This document shows positions 26,366 to 36,600 of a stretch of 64,000 bases of DNA, one piece after another. The DNA is from Stutzerimonas stutzeri. GTDB lineage: Bacteria; Pseudomonadota; Gammaproteobacteria; Pseudomonadales; Pseudomonadaceae. Made by a program: the position numbers and the translations under genes. The DNA is taken from contig NZ_JYHV01000011.1 in assembly GCF_000952685.1 (NCBI RefSeq), forward strand, positions 186,001 to 250,000, read 5' to 3'. The number at the start of each line of letters is the position of its first letter. Positions within the stretch are counted from its first letter, which is position 1. The notes under the pieces were generated by a model that was not told the DNA's origin, ran no database searches, and saw nothing but the letters and a program-made list of their open reading frames with translations.

Positions 26366-27328
26366 TCAGCCGACCTGACGCTTCGGCGCGCCGGCGAAAA
26401 ACGCTTCGGCGTTTTCACACATTTGATCAACGATGCGCTGCCGTGCTTCACGGCTGCCCCAGGCGCTATGTGGCGTCACGATCAGGCGCGGCACGTCCGC
26501 AGCCAGCAGTGGGTTGTCGTTGCTGGGTGGCTCGCTGGTGAGCACATCGGTGGCGGCGCCGCCCAAATGTCCGCTGCGCAATGTGTCAGCCAGCGCCTGT
26601 TCATCAATTAAGCCGCCACGGGCGGTATTGATGATGAATGCCGTGGGCTTCATCAATCGCAGCTCGCGTGCTCCGATGAGGTCGCGTGTCTGCTCGGTCA
26701 GCGGGCAATGCAGCGTCAGGGCGTCGATCTGTGGCAGCAGTTCGTCGAGGTCCAGGCGGTCGGCGCGTGGCGGGCGGCCAGGCAGGTTGCCGGTCAGCAC
26801 CCGCATGCCCAGCGCCTCGGCCAGTCTGGCGACGGCGCTGCCCAGCTCGCCGTGACCGAGCACGCCGAGGGTCTTGCCGGCGAGCTCGACGATGGGAAAA
26901 TCCAGTAGGCAGAACTGCCCGCTTTCCTGCCAGCGACCTCGGGCGACGGCGCCTTGATAATCGGGTAGCCGTGTGGCCAGCGCGAGCAGTAGCATCAAGG
27001 TGTGCTGGGCCACGGTGGCGGTGCCATAGGCCTGGCAGTTGCAGACCGCGATGCCGCGCTGTTTGGCGGCGACCAAGTCGATGTTGTTGACGCCGGTCGC
27101 GGCTACTAGGATCAGCTTGAGCTCCGGACAGGCGGCGAGCGCTGCTTCGTTCAGTGGCACCTTGTTAACGATGGCGACTTGGGCGCCCTGCAGCCGTTCG
27201 ACGATCTGCGAGTCGCTGGTCTGCGCATGGCAGCTCAGTTCATCGAAGGTCGACCGCAGCGCAGCCAGGTCCAGGTCGCCCTGGTCGAGTGGGGATAGAT
27301 CGAGGAATACAGCGCGGCGATTGCTCAT
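26366..27328 (-). CDS. hprA: D-2-hydroxyacid dehydrogenase (hydroxypyruvate/glycerate dehydrogenase)
   Basis: An NAD(P)-dependent dehydrogenase of 320 residues reducing hydroxypyruvate or a related 2-keto acid to the D-hydroxy acid. Rossmann motif GVLGHGELGSAVARLAEAL, catalytic Arg in NTARGGLIDEQAL, Glu in TSEPPS and the catalytic His in TPHSAWGS are present in the standard order. The gene name follows the recalled neighbourhood (PA4626), and the exact keto acid is not proved. It precedes rsmC on the same strand and is divergent from the LysE exporter with 61 bases between starts. Confidence 0.85.
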   Translation of the reverse strand: MSNRRAVFLDLSPLDQGDLDLAALRSTFDELSCHAQTSDSQIVERLQGAQVAIVNKVPLNEAALAACPELKLILVAATGVNNIDLVAAKQRGIAVCNCQAYGTATVAQHTLMLLLALATRLPDYQGAVARGRWQESGQFCLLDFPIVELAGKTLGVLGHGELGSAVARLAEALGMRVLTGNLPGRPPRADRLDLDELLPQIDALTLHCPLTEQTRDLIGARELRLMKPTAFIINTARGGLIDEQALADTLRSGHLGGAATDVLTSEPPSNDNPLLAADVPRLIVTPHSAWGSREARQRIVDQMCENAEAFFAGAPKRQVG

Positions 27329-27389
27329 GGACTTTACTCGTATGAATCAGCGGGCGGATGTCCCGCCCCGGAAATAGCGGAGTCGCTAG

Positions 27390-28019
27390 ATGTATTGGAT
27401 GGAGTTTCTTACCGTGGCGCTGGTTCATCTGCTTGCTGTGGCCAGTCCCGGACCGGACTTTGCGGTGGTCGTGCGTGAAAGTGTGACCCGTGGTCAGCGC
27501 AGCGGCAGCTGGACGGCTATCGGTGTGGGCAGCGGTATTTTGCTACACGTGGGTTATTCGTTGCTTGGTATTGGCCTGATCGTCTCGCAGTCGATCGTGC
27601 TGTTCAACCTATTCAAGTGGCTGGCAGCCGGTTATCTGTTCTATCTCGGTGTTCAAGCGCTACGCGCCAAGCCCGTTGCGGTCGGCGATCTGCCACCGCC
27701 CGGCACTGGCGGAGCACAATCTTGCAGACGTGCCTTTACGGTGGGTTTCGTTACCAACGGCTTGAATCCCAAGGCCACACTATTTTTTCTGTCGCTATTC
27801 ACAGTGGTTATCGACCCCCATACCCCACTCGCCGTTCAGGCGGGCTATGGGGTATATCTGGCGTTCGCTACCGGCTTGTGGTTCTGCCTGGTGGCCTGGC
27901 TGTTCAGCCGCGAGCGCGTGCGGGCAGGCTTCGCGCGCATGGGGCACTGGTTCGATCGGGTCACCGGCGCGGTGCTGATCGGCCTTGGCGTCCGCCTGGC
28001 GGCAAGCGAGATTGCCTGA
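27390..28019 (+). CDS. LysE/RhtB-family amino-acid exporter
   Basis: A 209-residue inner-membrane exporter with six predicted helices. The family signature SPGPDFAVVVRESVTRG (about residues 19-35) and GFVTNGLNPKATLFFLSLF (about 117-135) are present. Relatives export homoserine, threonine, leucine or lysine; which one is not decidable. ATG 27390 has GGAG eight bases upstream. It is divergent from hprA, and an 8-bp GC hairpin without T-run follows 80 bases downstream. Confidence 0.87.
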   Translation: MYWMEFLTVALVHLLAVASPGPDFAVVVRESVTRGQRSGSWTAIGVGSGILLHVGYSLLGIGLIVSQSIVLFNLFKWLAAGYLFYLGVQALRAKPVAVGDLPPPGTGGAQSCRRAFTVGFVTNGLNPKATLFFLSLFTVVIDPHTPLAVQAGYGVYLAFATGLWFCLVAWLFSRERVRAGFARMGHWFDRVTGAVLIGLGVRLAASEIA

Positions 28020-28098
28020 TCGCCGGGTTATGCAATCGGCTGTTACACAGCGGGCCTCGACGCGTTGAACGACGGCCAGGTTGACTGTCGACTCGGGA

Positions 28099-28122
28099 CG
28101 CCGCGCGACGGTTTGCGCGGCG
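28099..28122 (+). other. GC hairpin between LysE and acyl-CoA ligase genes
   Basis: Perfect 8-bp stem CGCCGCGC / GCGCGGCG with an 8-base loop. No T-run, so it is a weak terminator at best, or a stem in the leader of the ligase mRNA. Confidence 0.4.
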
Positions 28123-28177
28123 AACATCCGACGCCGTGTCCAGCGTGCCTCTCATAACATCAATAACAGGAAGCCCT

Positions 28178-29860
28178 ATGTTGCAGACCCGAGTGATCAA
28201 ACCCGCCGCGAATGCCTACCAGTATCCCCTGTTGATCAAGAGCCTGCTGTTGTCGGGCCAGCGTTATGAGCGCACTCGTGAGATCGTCTACCGTGATCAG
28301 GTGCGTTTCGACTATCGCACCCTCAATCAGCGCATTGCCCGGCTCGCCAACGTACTGACCGCCGCCGGGGTCAAGGCGGGTGACACCGTGGCGGTCATGG
28401 ACTGGGACAGTCATCGCTACCTCGAATGTATGTTCGCCATCCCGATGATTGGTGCGGTGGTTCATACCATCAACGTGCGCCTGTCTCCGGAGCAGATCCT
28501 CTACACCATGAATCATGCCGAAGATCGCTTCGTTCTGGTCAACAGCGAATTCGCGCCCCTGTATCAGGCGATCGCCGGGCAGCTCACCACGGTCGATAAA
28601 ACGCTGCTGATTACCGATGCCGATGACAAGACCTGCGATCTGCCCAACTGCGTGGGCGAGTATGAAAGCCTGCTTGCCGAGGCGCAGCCGCACTACGATT
28701 TCCCGGACTTCGATGAGAACTCGGTGGCGACGACCTTCTACACCACCGGCACCACCGGAGATCCCAAGGGCGTTTATTTCACCCATCGCCAGTTAGTCCT
28801 GCATACCCTTGCCGGAGCGATAACGGTCGGCTGTCGCGAGAATCCCCAGCTGATGGCGGCGGGCGACGTCTACATGCCGATCACGCCGATGTTCCACGTG
28901 CATGCCTGGGGGCTGCCGTACGTGGCGACGATGATGGGCCTCAAGCAGGTCTATCCTGGGCGCTACGATCCAGAATTGCTGATCGAGCTGTGGCGCAAGG
29001 AGAAGGTCACTTTCTCGCATTGCGTGCCGACTATCGTTCAGATGCTGCTCAACGCCAAGGCGGCGAAGGGCACGGACTTCAACGGCTGGAAAATCACCAT
29101 CGGCGGCAGTGCGCTGACCCGTGGTCTCTACGAATCAGCCCGTGCCTGCGGCATGCAGCTGGTGGCTGCCTATGGCATGTCGGAAACCTGCCCGCTGATT
29201 TCCGGTGCCCATATCAATGATGAGCTGCGTGAGGCCAGCGAGGACGAGCAGAGTAGCTACCGCCTCAAGGCTGGGGTGCCGGTGGTGCTGGTCGATGCCG
29301 CCATCCAGGCACCGGACGGCAGTTTTCTACCAGCCGACGGCGTATCCCAGGGCGAGTTGGTGCTTCGGGCGCCCTGGCTGACTCAGGGCTATGCCGGCAA
29401 TCTTGAAAAGAGCGAAGAGCTATGGGCTGGCGGATGGCTGCATACCGGCGACGTCGCGACCGTCGACGAGATGGGTAACATCGACATTCGCGATCGCATC
29501 AAGGATGTCATCAAGACCGGCGGCGAGTGGGTTTCCTCGCTGGCGATTGAAGGCTTGATCAGTCGTCACGAGGCTGTACGCGACGTGGCGGTGGTGGGTG
29601 TGCCTGACGAGCGCTGGGGCGAACGCCCATTCGCCCTGGTTGTGCTGTGCGAGGGCAAACAGCTCGATGCGCGTACGCTGCAGCGCTTTCTCGAGCCTGC
29701 GGTGGAGCAGGGGCAGATCAATAAGTGGGCGATTCCGCAGCAGATCGCGGTGGTAGCTGACATTCCCAAGACCAGTGTCGGCAAGCTGGACAAGAAGCGT
29801 ATCCGGGTCGACATCGCGCGCTGGCTGGAAGAGGGCAGTCACGCCATCTCCTCGATCTAG
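28178..29860 (+). CDS. Acyl-CoA ligase (medium/short-chain or DmdB-like)
   Basis: A 560-residue ANL-superfamily ligase that adenylates a carboxylic acid and transfers it to CoA. The P-loop-like TTGTTGDPKGVYFTHR (about residues 188-203), YGMSETCPL, WLHTGDVATVDEMG and the terminal KTSVGKLDKK lysine motif are all present. It resembles bacterial long/medium-chain ligases and methylmercaptopropionate-CoA ligases (DmdB), so the natural substrate is uncertain. ATG 28178 follows AGGAAG; the frame opens to 28136. Convergent with the hybrid kinase, 19 bases apart. Confidence 0.9.
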   Translation: MLQTRVIKPAANAYQYPLLIKSLLLSGQRYERTREIVYRDQVRFDYRTLNQRIARLANVLTAAGVKAGDTVAVMDWDSHRYLECMFAIPMIGAVVHTINVRLSPEQILYTMNHAEDRFVLVNSEFAPLYQAIAGQLTTVDKTLLITDADDKTCDLPNCVGEYESLLAEAQPHYDFPDFDENSVATTFYTTGTTGDPKGVYFTHRQLVLHTLAGAITVGCRENPQLMAAGDVYMPITPMFHVHAWGLPYVATMMGLKQVYPGRYDPELLIELWRKEKVTFSHCVPTIVQMLLNAKAAKGTDFNGWKITIGGSALTRGLYESARACGMQLVAAYGMSETCPLISGAHINDELREASEDEQSSYRLKAGVPVVLVDAAIQAPDGSFLPADGVSQGELVLRAPWLTQGYAGNLEKSEELWAGGWLHTGDVATVDEMGNIDIRDRIKDVIKTGGEWVSSLAIEGLISRHEAVRDVAVVGVPDERWGERPFALVVLCEGKQLDARTLQRFLEPAVEQGQINKWAIPQQIAVVADIPKTSVGKLDKKRIRVDIARWLEEGSHAISSI

Positions 29861-29879
29861 CAACGAGACGGGAAAGGAG

Positions 29880-31886
29880 CTAGGCGTCGTCTGGCTCCTG
29901 ACCGGGCTCCAGCATGCTGCGGACTTTGTCTTCGAGGTTCGAGATGCTGAACGGCTTGGTCAGGACCTCGTAGTCGTACGAGGCGTTGCTGCGCTGTAGC
30001 ACCGAGCTCTCGGCGTAGCCGGTGATGAATAGCACGCGCAAGGACGGCCGCTTTTCCCGGGCGGCATCGGCGAGTTGCCGCCCGTTCATGCCGCCGGGCA
30101 GCCCGATATCCGATATCAGCAGATCCAGATGTGCATCGCTCTCGAGAATGCGCAGGCCGCTGGGACCTTCCGCCGCTTCCAGGGTGTTCAGCCCCATTTC
30201 CTGCAGCACCTCCGTCACCAGCATACGGACGTTTGGTTCGTCATCCACCACCAGAACGGTACGCCCTTCGACCGAAGCGGGTGGCAGGTCCGTAGTGGAC
30301 GGCGCATGCAGGCTGGTCGACTGGCCGTGGTGGCGGGGCAAGTAGATCCAGACACTGGTGCCTTCGCCCACCGTGCTCTCGATACGCACGCCTCCGCCCG
30401 ATTGCTTGGCGAAGCCGTAGACCATGGATAAGCCGAGCCCCGTACCTTCGCCCAGAGGTTTGGTGGTGTAGAACGGATCGAAGACGTAGCCGAGCTTTTC
30501 CGGAGGAATGCCGACGCCCGTATCGCGGACGCCGAGTGCGACGTACTCACCGGATTGCAGGCCGATTTCCTGGGCGAGCGGCTCGTCCAGTCGCAGGTTT
30601 TCGCTGATCAGCGTCAACTGACCACCATCAGGCATCGCATCGCGGGCGTTGATGGTGAGGTTCAGCAAGGCGTTTTCCAGCTGGTTGGTGTCACAGAGGG
30701 TGAGCCAGAGTTCGTCCGACAACTGCGTCGAATAGCTCACCATTGGCCCGATGGTGCGTTGCAGCAGCTCCATCATGCCTTCTATCAGGGTGTTGAGATC
30801 GGTGGGGCTGGGGTCGAGCGTCTGGCGTCGTGAAAAAGCCAGCAGGCGGTGGGTGAGCGCGGTCGCGCGAGTGGCGGAGGTCAACGCGCTGCGGATATAA
30901 CGCTGCAGGTCGTCGGTGCGGCCCTGATCCAGGCGAACCGATAGCAGCTCCAGCGAGCCGATTACGCCCGCCAGGAGGTTGTTGAAATCGTGCGCCAGGC
31001 CGCCGGTCAGCTGGCCGACCGCTTCCATTTTCTGCGACTGCCGCAGCGCCGCCTCAGTCTTGGCGCGTGCTGCGACTTCAGCGTTGACGCGCTGCTCGAG
31101 GGTTTCGTTGAGGCGGTGCAGTGCTCGTTCGGTACGCTTGTGCTGAGTAATGTCGAGACAAGCACCGACCATGTATGAGGGTCTGCCGTTGGCGTCGGTG
31201 AAGGTCTGGCCCTTGTCGAATATCCAGCGCTCGTTGCCCTCCGGCAGTCTGACCCTGAATTGCATCTCGAAATCGTCCCCGTAGCGTGCACAGCGCTCGC
31301 ACTGCTGGGCGATGCTGTCCCGATCGTCAGGGTGGATCGTATCGAGAAGGTCGTTGAGCCAGCCTGATGTCAGGCCCTCCAGGCCGAACAGGCGCTGCAT
31401 GGGCAGGTCCATGTCCAGGCGATTGTTGCGCAGATCCCAATAGAAAGTACCGGTGCCGGAGGCCAGCAGTGCCGCGTTCAGGCGCTCGTCGCTCTCGCGC
31501 AGGCGTAGCGCCGCAGACTCCTGCTCGAGAAGGCTTTCGGTGACGTCTTCGGCCTGGTGGATGATGTAGCTGACCTGGCCTTGTTCATCCAGCACCGGCA
31601 CATTGACCACGTCCCAATAGCGATTTTCGTCACGGGTGCCTTCGCCGTGCGGACGCCGCAGTGGATAGCCGACCGTCTTGAGGTGTTGTAGGCGTCCGGT
31701 GCGCGCGACCTCCGCCAACGATGCGCGCAGCAGATCGTAGCCGGGGGACGTTGACACCGAGGCGTCGCCGCCGTGATAGGCCTCGAACAGCGGGCGGCCA
31801 ATGATGTCTTCACGACGCGCCATGGTCGCTCGCAAGCGCTCCTGGCTGGCGGCGACCATGGTGTAGTCGGCATCGTTGGCAACCAC
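29880..31886 (-). CDS. PAS-containing hybrid sensor histidine kinase
   Basis: At least 668 residues: PAS domain (about 1-110), a second PAS (115-240), a coiled linker, HisKA with H-box GGLAHDFNNLLAGVIG, HATPase_c (DTGVGIPPEKLG, GTGLGLSMVYGF), and a C-terminal receiver with DLLISDIGLPGGMNG. No transmembrane helix, so cytoplasmic sensing. The GTG at 31886 falls inside the first PAS domain; in-frame PAS-like sequence (IADLQRIFDALPGIVLV) continues upstream to an ATT at 31961 with no ATG, GTG or TTG, so the true start is unclear. It may act through a partner regulator not found here. Confidence 0.87.
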   Translation of the reverse strand: MVANDADYTMVAASQERLRATMARREDIIGRPLFEAYHGGDASVSTSPGYDLLRASLAEVARTGRLQHLKTVGYPLRRPHGEGTRDENRYWDVVNVPVLDEQGQVSYIIHQAEDVTESLLEQESAALRLRESDERLNAALLASGTGTFYWDLRNNRLDMDLPMQRLFGLEGLTSGWLNDLLDTIHPDDRDSIAQQCERCARYGDDFEMQFRVRLPEGNERWIFDKGQTFTDANGRPSYMVGACLDITQHKRTERALHRLNETLEQRVNAEVAARAKTEAALRQSQKMEAVGQLTGGLAHDFNNLLAGVIGSLELLSVRLDQGRTDDLQRYIRSALTSATRATALTHRLLAFSRRQTLDPSPTDLNTLIEGMMELLQRTIGPMVSYSTQLSDELWLTLCDTNQLENALLNLTINARDAMPDGGQLTLISENLRLDEPLAQEIGLQSGEYVALGVRDTGVGIPPEKLGYVFDPFYTTKPLGEGTGLGLSMVYGFAKQSGGGVRIESTVGEGTSVWIYLPRHHGQSTSLHAPSTTDLPPASVEGRTVLVVDDEPNVRMLVTEVLQEMGLNTLEAAEGPSGLRILESDAHLDLLISDIGLPGGMNGRQLADAAREKRPSLRVLFITGYAESSVLQRSNASYDYEVLTKPFSISNLEDKVRSMLEPGQEPDDA

Positions 31887-32035
31887 GAGGACGATTCCAG
31901 GCAGGGCATCGAAGATGCGCTGCAGATCCGCTATGTCGATGGCTCGGCTCTCCGTCTGAATGACACGTCTGCGTGTGCCGTATAGGTTAGTAGTGGCTGT
32001 TTTGCGGAAAAAATTCGGTTACCTGAGGAGTCAAG

Positions 32036-32680
32036 GTGCTAGACAAAGGCCATACGTTGATCAGTGAAACCTTTCCCGTCGGTCCGCTGCAATGCAATTG
32101 CACGATCATTGGCGATTCGTTGACGGGCCGGGCCGTCGTCGTGGACCCGGGCGGCGATCCGGAGGTGATCCTTGCGCGAATCGATGCCCTGGGATTGAAG
32201 GTCGTCAATGTCATTCACACCCATGCGCATCTGGATCACTTCCTCGCGTCCGGGCAGATCAAGGAGCGAACCGGCGCCACCTTGCACCTGCACAAGGACG
32301 ACCAGTTCCTCTGGGACAGTCTTGAGCAGCAGTGCCGGCTGTTCGGGGTACCCTATACGCCGGTGCCGGCCCCGGATTGCTGGTTGGCCGACGATCAGGC
32401 ACTGGCCTGCGGCTGTGGCGTCGCGCTCCACACGCCGGGCCATACGCCGGGCTCGATGTGCTTCTGGTTCCCTGACGTGAAGTTGCTGGTTGCCGGGGAT
32501 ACGCTTTTTCGCCGTGGAATCGGCCGGACCGATCTCTGGGGTGGCGATTATGCCACCATCGAGCGGTCGATCAGACAGAGGCTGTACTGCCTGGACGAGG
32601 ACGCGACTGTCATCACTGGGCACGGACCGCAAACGCGGTTGGGTGACGAGATGCGAGAGAACCCTTTTGTCCGTGCTTAA
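32036..32680 (+). CDS. MBL-fold hydrolase, glyoxalase II-like (YcbL type)
   Basis: A 214-residue metallo-beta-lactamase-fold hydrolase. The two-metal motif H61-x-H63-x-D67-H68 (HTHAHLDH) is intact, with HTPGHTPGS and AGDTLFRRGIGRTDLWGGD supplying the later ligands. It lacks the C-terminal substrate domain of glyoxalase II, so it fits the YcbL-like group; thioester hydrolysis is plausible but not proved. The start is GTG 32036 after a strong GAGGAG site. Divergent from the PAS hybrid kinase. Confidence 0.88.
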   Translation: MLDKGHTLISETFPVGPLQCNCTIIGDSLTGRAVVVDPGGDPEVILARIDALGLKVVNVIHTHAHLDHFLASGQIKERTGATLHLHKDDQFLWDSLEQQCRLFGVPYTPVPAPDCWLADDQALACGCGVALHTPGHTPGSMCFWFPDVKLLVAGDTLFRRGIGRTDLWGGDYATIERSIRQRLYCLDEDATVITGHGPQTRLGDEMRENPFVRA

Positions 32681-32804
32681 TTCGTCGTGGGTTCGTCGGC
32701 ACGTTCCGGTTCTACTGCTGGCTGAGTGTTAACCTAGCGGCGCATTTCAGCCTGCGGACGTGTAGTCCCTGCAGGCTGGCGTCCCGCAGATGAAGGAAGT
32801 CACC

Positions 32805-33461
32805 ATGAAAAAACTCAGCAATCTGACCGCATTCGCCGCCACCATCGCACTGCTGGCCGGCTGTACTAACAACCCCTACACCGGCGAACGAGAAGCGGGC
32901 AAGGCGGGCATCTACGGTGGCATCGGCGCGGTCAGCGGCGCAGTGATCGGCGCCGCTACCTCCAGCAAGAAGGACCGTGCCAAAGGCGCCCTGATCGGCG
33001 CGGCGGTCGGCGGCGCCGCCGGTGGCGGCTATGGCTACTATGTCGATACCCAGGAAGCCAAGCTGCGCCAGACCCTGCAGGGCACCGGGGTTCAGGTCCA
33101 GCGCGAGGGCGACAACCTGACGCTGATCATGCCGGGTAACATCACTTTCCCGAGCAACTCGGCAGATATTTCCAGCAGCTTCTACCCGACCCTGAACTCC
33201 TTGGTTCGGGTGTTCAAGGAATTCAACAAGAACGGCATCGACATCGTTGGTCATACCGACAGCACGGGCTCGCTACAGCTCAATCAGGATCTGTCCAACC
33301 GTCGTGCGCGGAGCGTTGCCGCCTACCTGGAAGGCAACGGCGTGGCCGCGTCTCGAATCTCATCCTTCGGGGCCGGTCCGAGCCAGCCGATCGCCAGCAA
33401 CGATACCGCTGCTGGGCGTGCACAGAATCGGCGTGTAGAGATCAATCTGCGCCCTCTGTAA
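32805..33461 (+). CDS. OmpA-family lipoprotein with glycine-zipper segment
   Basis: A 218-residue lipoprotein (lipobox LLAGC, C20). After it comes a glycine-zipper region (about 35-75: GIYGGIGAVSGAVIGAATS and GALIGAAVGGAAGGG), then an OmpA C-terminal peptidoglycan-binding domain with ITFPSNSADISSSF, GHTDSTGS and NRRVEINL. This matches the YiaD/PA0833 type, which anchors the outer membrane to peptidoglycan. ATG 32805 is chosen over 32790 because GAAGG lies at the right distance. A stem-loop follows. Confidence 0.9.
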   Translation: MKKLSNLTAFAATIALLAGCTNNPYTGEREAGKAGIYGGIGAVSGAVIGAATSSKKDRAKGALIGAAVGGAAGGGYGYYVDTQEAKLRQTLQGTGVQVQREGDNLTLIMPGNITFPSNSADISSSFYPTLNSLVRVFKEFNKNGIDIVGHTDSTGSLQLNQDLSNRRARSVAAYLEGNGVAASRISSFGAGPSQPIASNDTAAGRAQNRRVEINLRPL

Positions 33462-33470
33462 GCGACCTTG

Positions 33471-33497
33471 ATAGGCGAGCCGCAATGGCTCGTCTAT
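33471..33497 (+). terminator. Stem-loop after the OmpA-family lipoprotein gene
   Basis: 11-bp stem (33471-33481 with 33487-33497, one G-T pair) with a five-base loop, 9 bases after the stop. Only a weak, distant T-run follows. Confidence 0.55.
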
Positions 33498-33613
33498 GTC
33501 ATTTAAGTGACGTCATTTTTCCCTCTTTTCTTCATCTGTCATTGAACCTCTCGGCAATCCACGACTCTGAAGCTGGTGACAAACGAGCCATGTGGTGGCA
33601 TTGAGGAGGTCGA

Positions 33614-36600
33614 ATGGATGATCGTTCTGCTCTCCATTCTCGTAAGCCTTGGCTGCCATTGGTCGTGACGTTGGCCTTGATGGCCGGGCTTGGAGGATGG
33701 GTCGTCTGGCAGTGGCAGGTACAGGAAGCACGGATCCGCGCGGAGCAGGCGCAACGATTCAATCTGGCGGTCAATGACGTCGAAAGCAACCTGCGCGAGC
33801 GCATGCGCGCGTACGAGATGGTCATGCGTGGCCTAGCCGGTCTTTTCGTTGGCAGCGATACCGTCAGTCTGGACGATTGGAACCGGGCCTCCGATCAGCT
33901 TCAACTGCAAGATTTCTACCCCGGCATCCAGGCGATCGCCCTAGCTCGATACGTGCGTGCGGATAACCTGGCCTCACTGCTCACGGAGATGCGTAAAGAG
34001 GGTCGCAGCAATTTTCGTATGTACCCGGCTGGCGATCGCGACGAATACCTGATTACGGATTTCATTCACCCGCTCGATTGGCGCAATCGTCGCGTGCTGG
34101 GCTTCGACATGCTGAGCGAAGAGACTCGGCGAGAAGCCATCATGGCGGCGCGCAACATTGGCACGCCGATGCTCACCGGACCGTTGCGACTCAAGCAGGA
34201 AACCGAACAGAACGCCCAGGTGGGCATTCTGCTTTACCTTCCGCTGTACCGGGTCGGCGCTCCCGTCACGACCCTGGAAGAGCGCCAAGCAGCCTTTGCC
34301 GGCACGTTGCACGGGGCTTTTCGACTGACCGATCTGATGGAAGGTGTGCTGGGGTCGCGCAGCAAGCTGTTCCAGCTGCAGCTGTTCGACGCCGCCATAC
34401 CAGACGAACCGCTGCTGGTGGGCCGAGCGGCGGTGAGCGATGATGCGCGCTTTCATCGCACCCGCAATATCTACATGTACGGTCGCAGCTGGCAGCTGCA
34501 GGTGGGCAGCACGCCCGAATACGAAGCCATCCTGAACAGAAGCAGCGGGGCCTTCAACCTGGCGGCCGCCATGACCGCCGCGATCCTATTCTCCCTGCTG
34601 ATCGGTGGCTACCTGTATTTGCGCGAGCGCGCACTGCGCAGCAGTCAGGCGTTAGGTGCGCAGCTGCAGGAGCGCGAGGCTTGGTTTCGTCAGTTGATCG
34701 AGCAGTTGCCGGTGGCAACCTTGCTGTGTAACGACCAGGGCCGAATAGAGCTGGCGAACCAGAGCGCCGCGGCACTGCTGGGGAGCAGCGCCGGCCTGCT
34801 CGCGGGTGAGCGCCTCAATCGTTATGTTCCCGGTGCGCTGGTAGATTCCACCGGTGGACCGCGGCTGGAGGCCACTCATCAGGAGAGCCAGGCGCTACGC
34901 GAAGATGGCACGCCGATACCGGTTTCGCTGAGCCTGACCAGCTTCAGGCGCGATAACGCCATTTATCATTTGCTCAACCTGGTTGATCTTCAGCAGCGCA
35001 AGCGTGACGAAGAGCGGTTTCGCAATGTGGTCGAAGCGTCGCCGAACGCCTTCCTGCTGTTCGACCACGACGGTCGAATCGTCATGGTCAATCGGCAAAC
35101 CGAGCTGCTGTTCGGCTATAGCCGGCAAGAGCTGCTGGGTCAGCCGGTCGAACTGCTGATCCCCGAGTCGATGCGCAAGATCTATCACGAGGTGCGCTAC
35201 CGTTTCGGGCAGGATGCCGAATCACGCCGTCTGGGCGAAAACCGCGAACTGTTCGGTCGCCATCGGGATGGTCATCTATTGCCCGTGGAGGTTGGCCTGT
35301 CACCGCTGCGCAGCGGTGAAGAACAATTGGTGCAGGCCGTGGTGATCGATATCGGCCACCGCAAGGCCGCCGAGCGGCGTTTGCGTGATCAGGCCAATGA
35401 GCTGGTCGTCGCCAACCGCTATAAATCCGAATTCCTCGCCAACATGTCCCACGAGCTGCGCACGCCGCTCAACAGCATCCTGATCCTCAGCGACCAGTTG
35501 CGGCAGAACGCCGCGAGCAACCTGACCGAAAAGCAGGTGCGGCATGCCGACATCATCCATCGTGCCGGTCATGACTTGCTGCAACTGATCAACGATGTAC
35601 TTGATCTGGCCAAGATCGAGGCCGGTCATATGCAGATCAAGCCGGAGCCGGTCAACCTGGCCGAGCTGTTGGCTGAGTTGGTGGCCGGACTCGAGCCGAT
35701 GGCCGAGCAGAACGGCCTGACCCTCGGCTCTCGAATCGACCCGGATGTGCCGGTCTCGATCATCAGTGATCGCGCCCGTCTGCAGCAGATCCTGCGTAAC
35801 CTCATCACTAACGCCTTGAAGTTCACCGAGCACGGCTCCGTGGACATCCATGTCTCGCAAAAACCTGCCGAAAATCCCGTCGGCGAAGATCTTTTGCAGA
35901 TCTGCGTGACCGACACCGGCATCGGCATTGCCGAAGACCAACATGAACGGATCTTCCAGGCGTTCCAGCAGATCGATGGTTCGATCAGCCGACAGTACGG
36001 CGGCACAGGACTTGGCCTGGCCATCGCGCGGCAGCTGGCCGAAGTGCTCGGCGGCGGCATCCGGCTCAGGAGTGCGCCGGGCCAAGGCTCCAGTTTTACC
36101 GTCGAACTGCCCCTGAAACTGGCGACGACCACGGAGGTCCGGACGCTACGGCCGTCCCAGCGTCGCGGCCAGGGCGGCGGTTTATTGATTGTCGAGGACG
36201 ACGCCGATTTCGCCTCCGTGGTAGCTGAGGTTGGGCAATCCCATGGTTTCCCCAGCGTGATTTGCGGTACCGGGCAAGAGGGGCTGGAGGCACTCGAGCA
36301 GGACCGCTTCGCGGCGGTCATTCTCGACATCCTGCTGCCGGACATCAGCGGTTGGCAGGTTCATCGTGTGCTGCGCTCCGACTCTCGGCACCAGGACACG
36401 CCGGTATACATCATCTCTTGCGTACCGCAGCCGCAAGGCTGGTCGGATGACGGCTCGCACTACCTGCTCAAACCTGTGGCTCAATCGGAGCTGGAGCGGC
36501 TGTTCATCGATCTGGCGCGTCAGGAAATCAGTTCGATGCGATTGCTGTTGGTCGAGACGGACCCTGAGCGGCGTCGGCAACTGCGTGAGCATTTCGAGCG

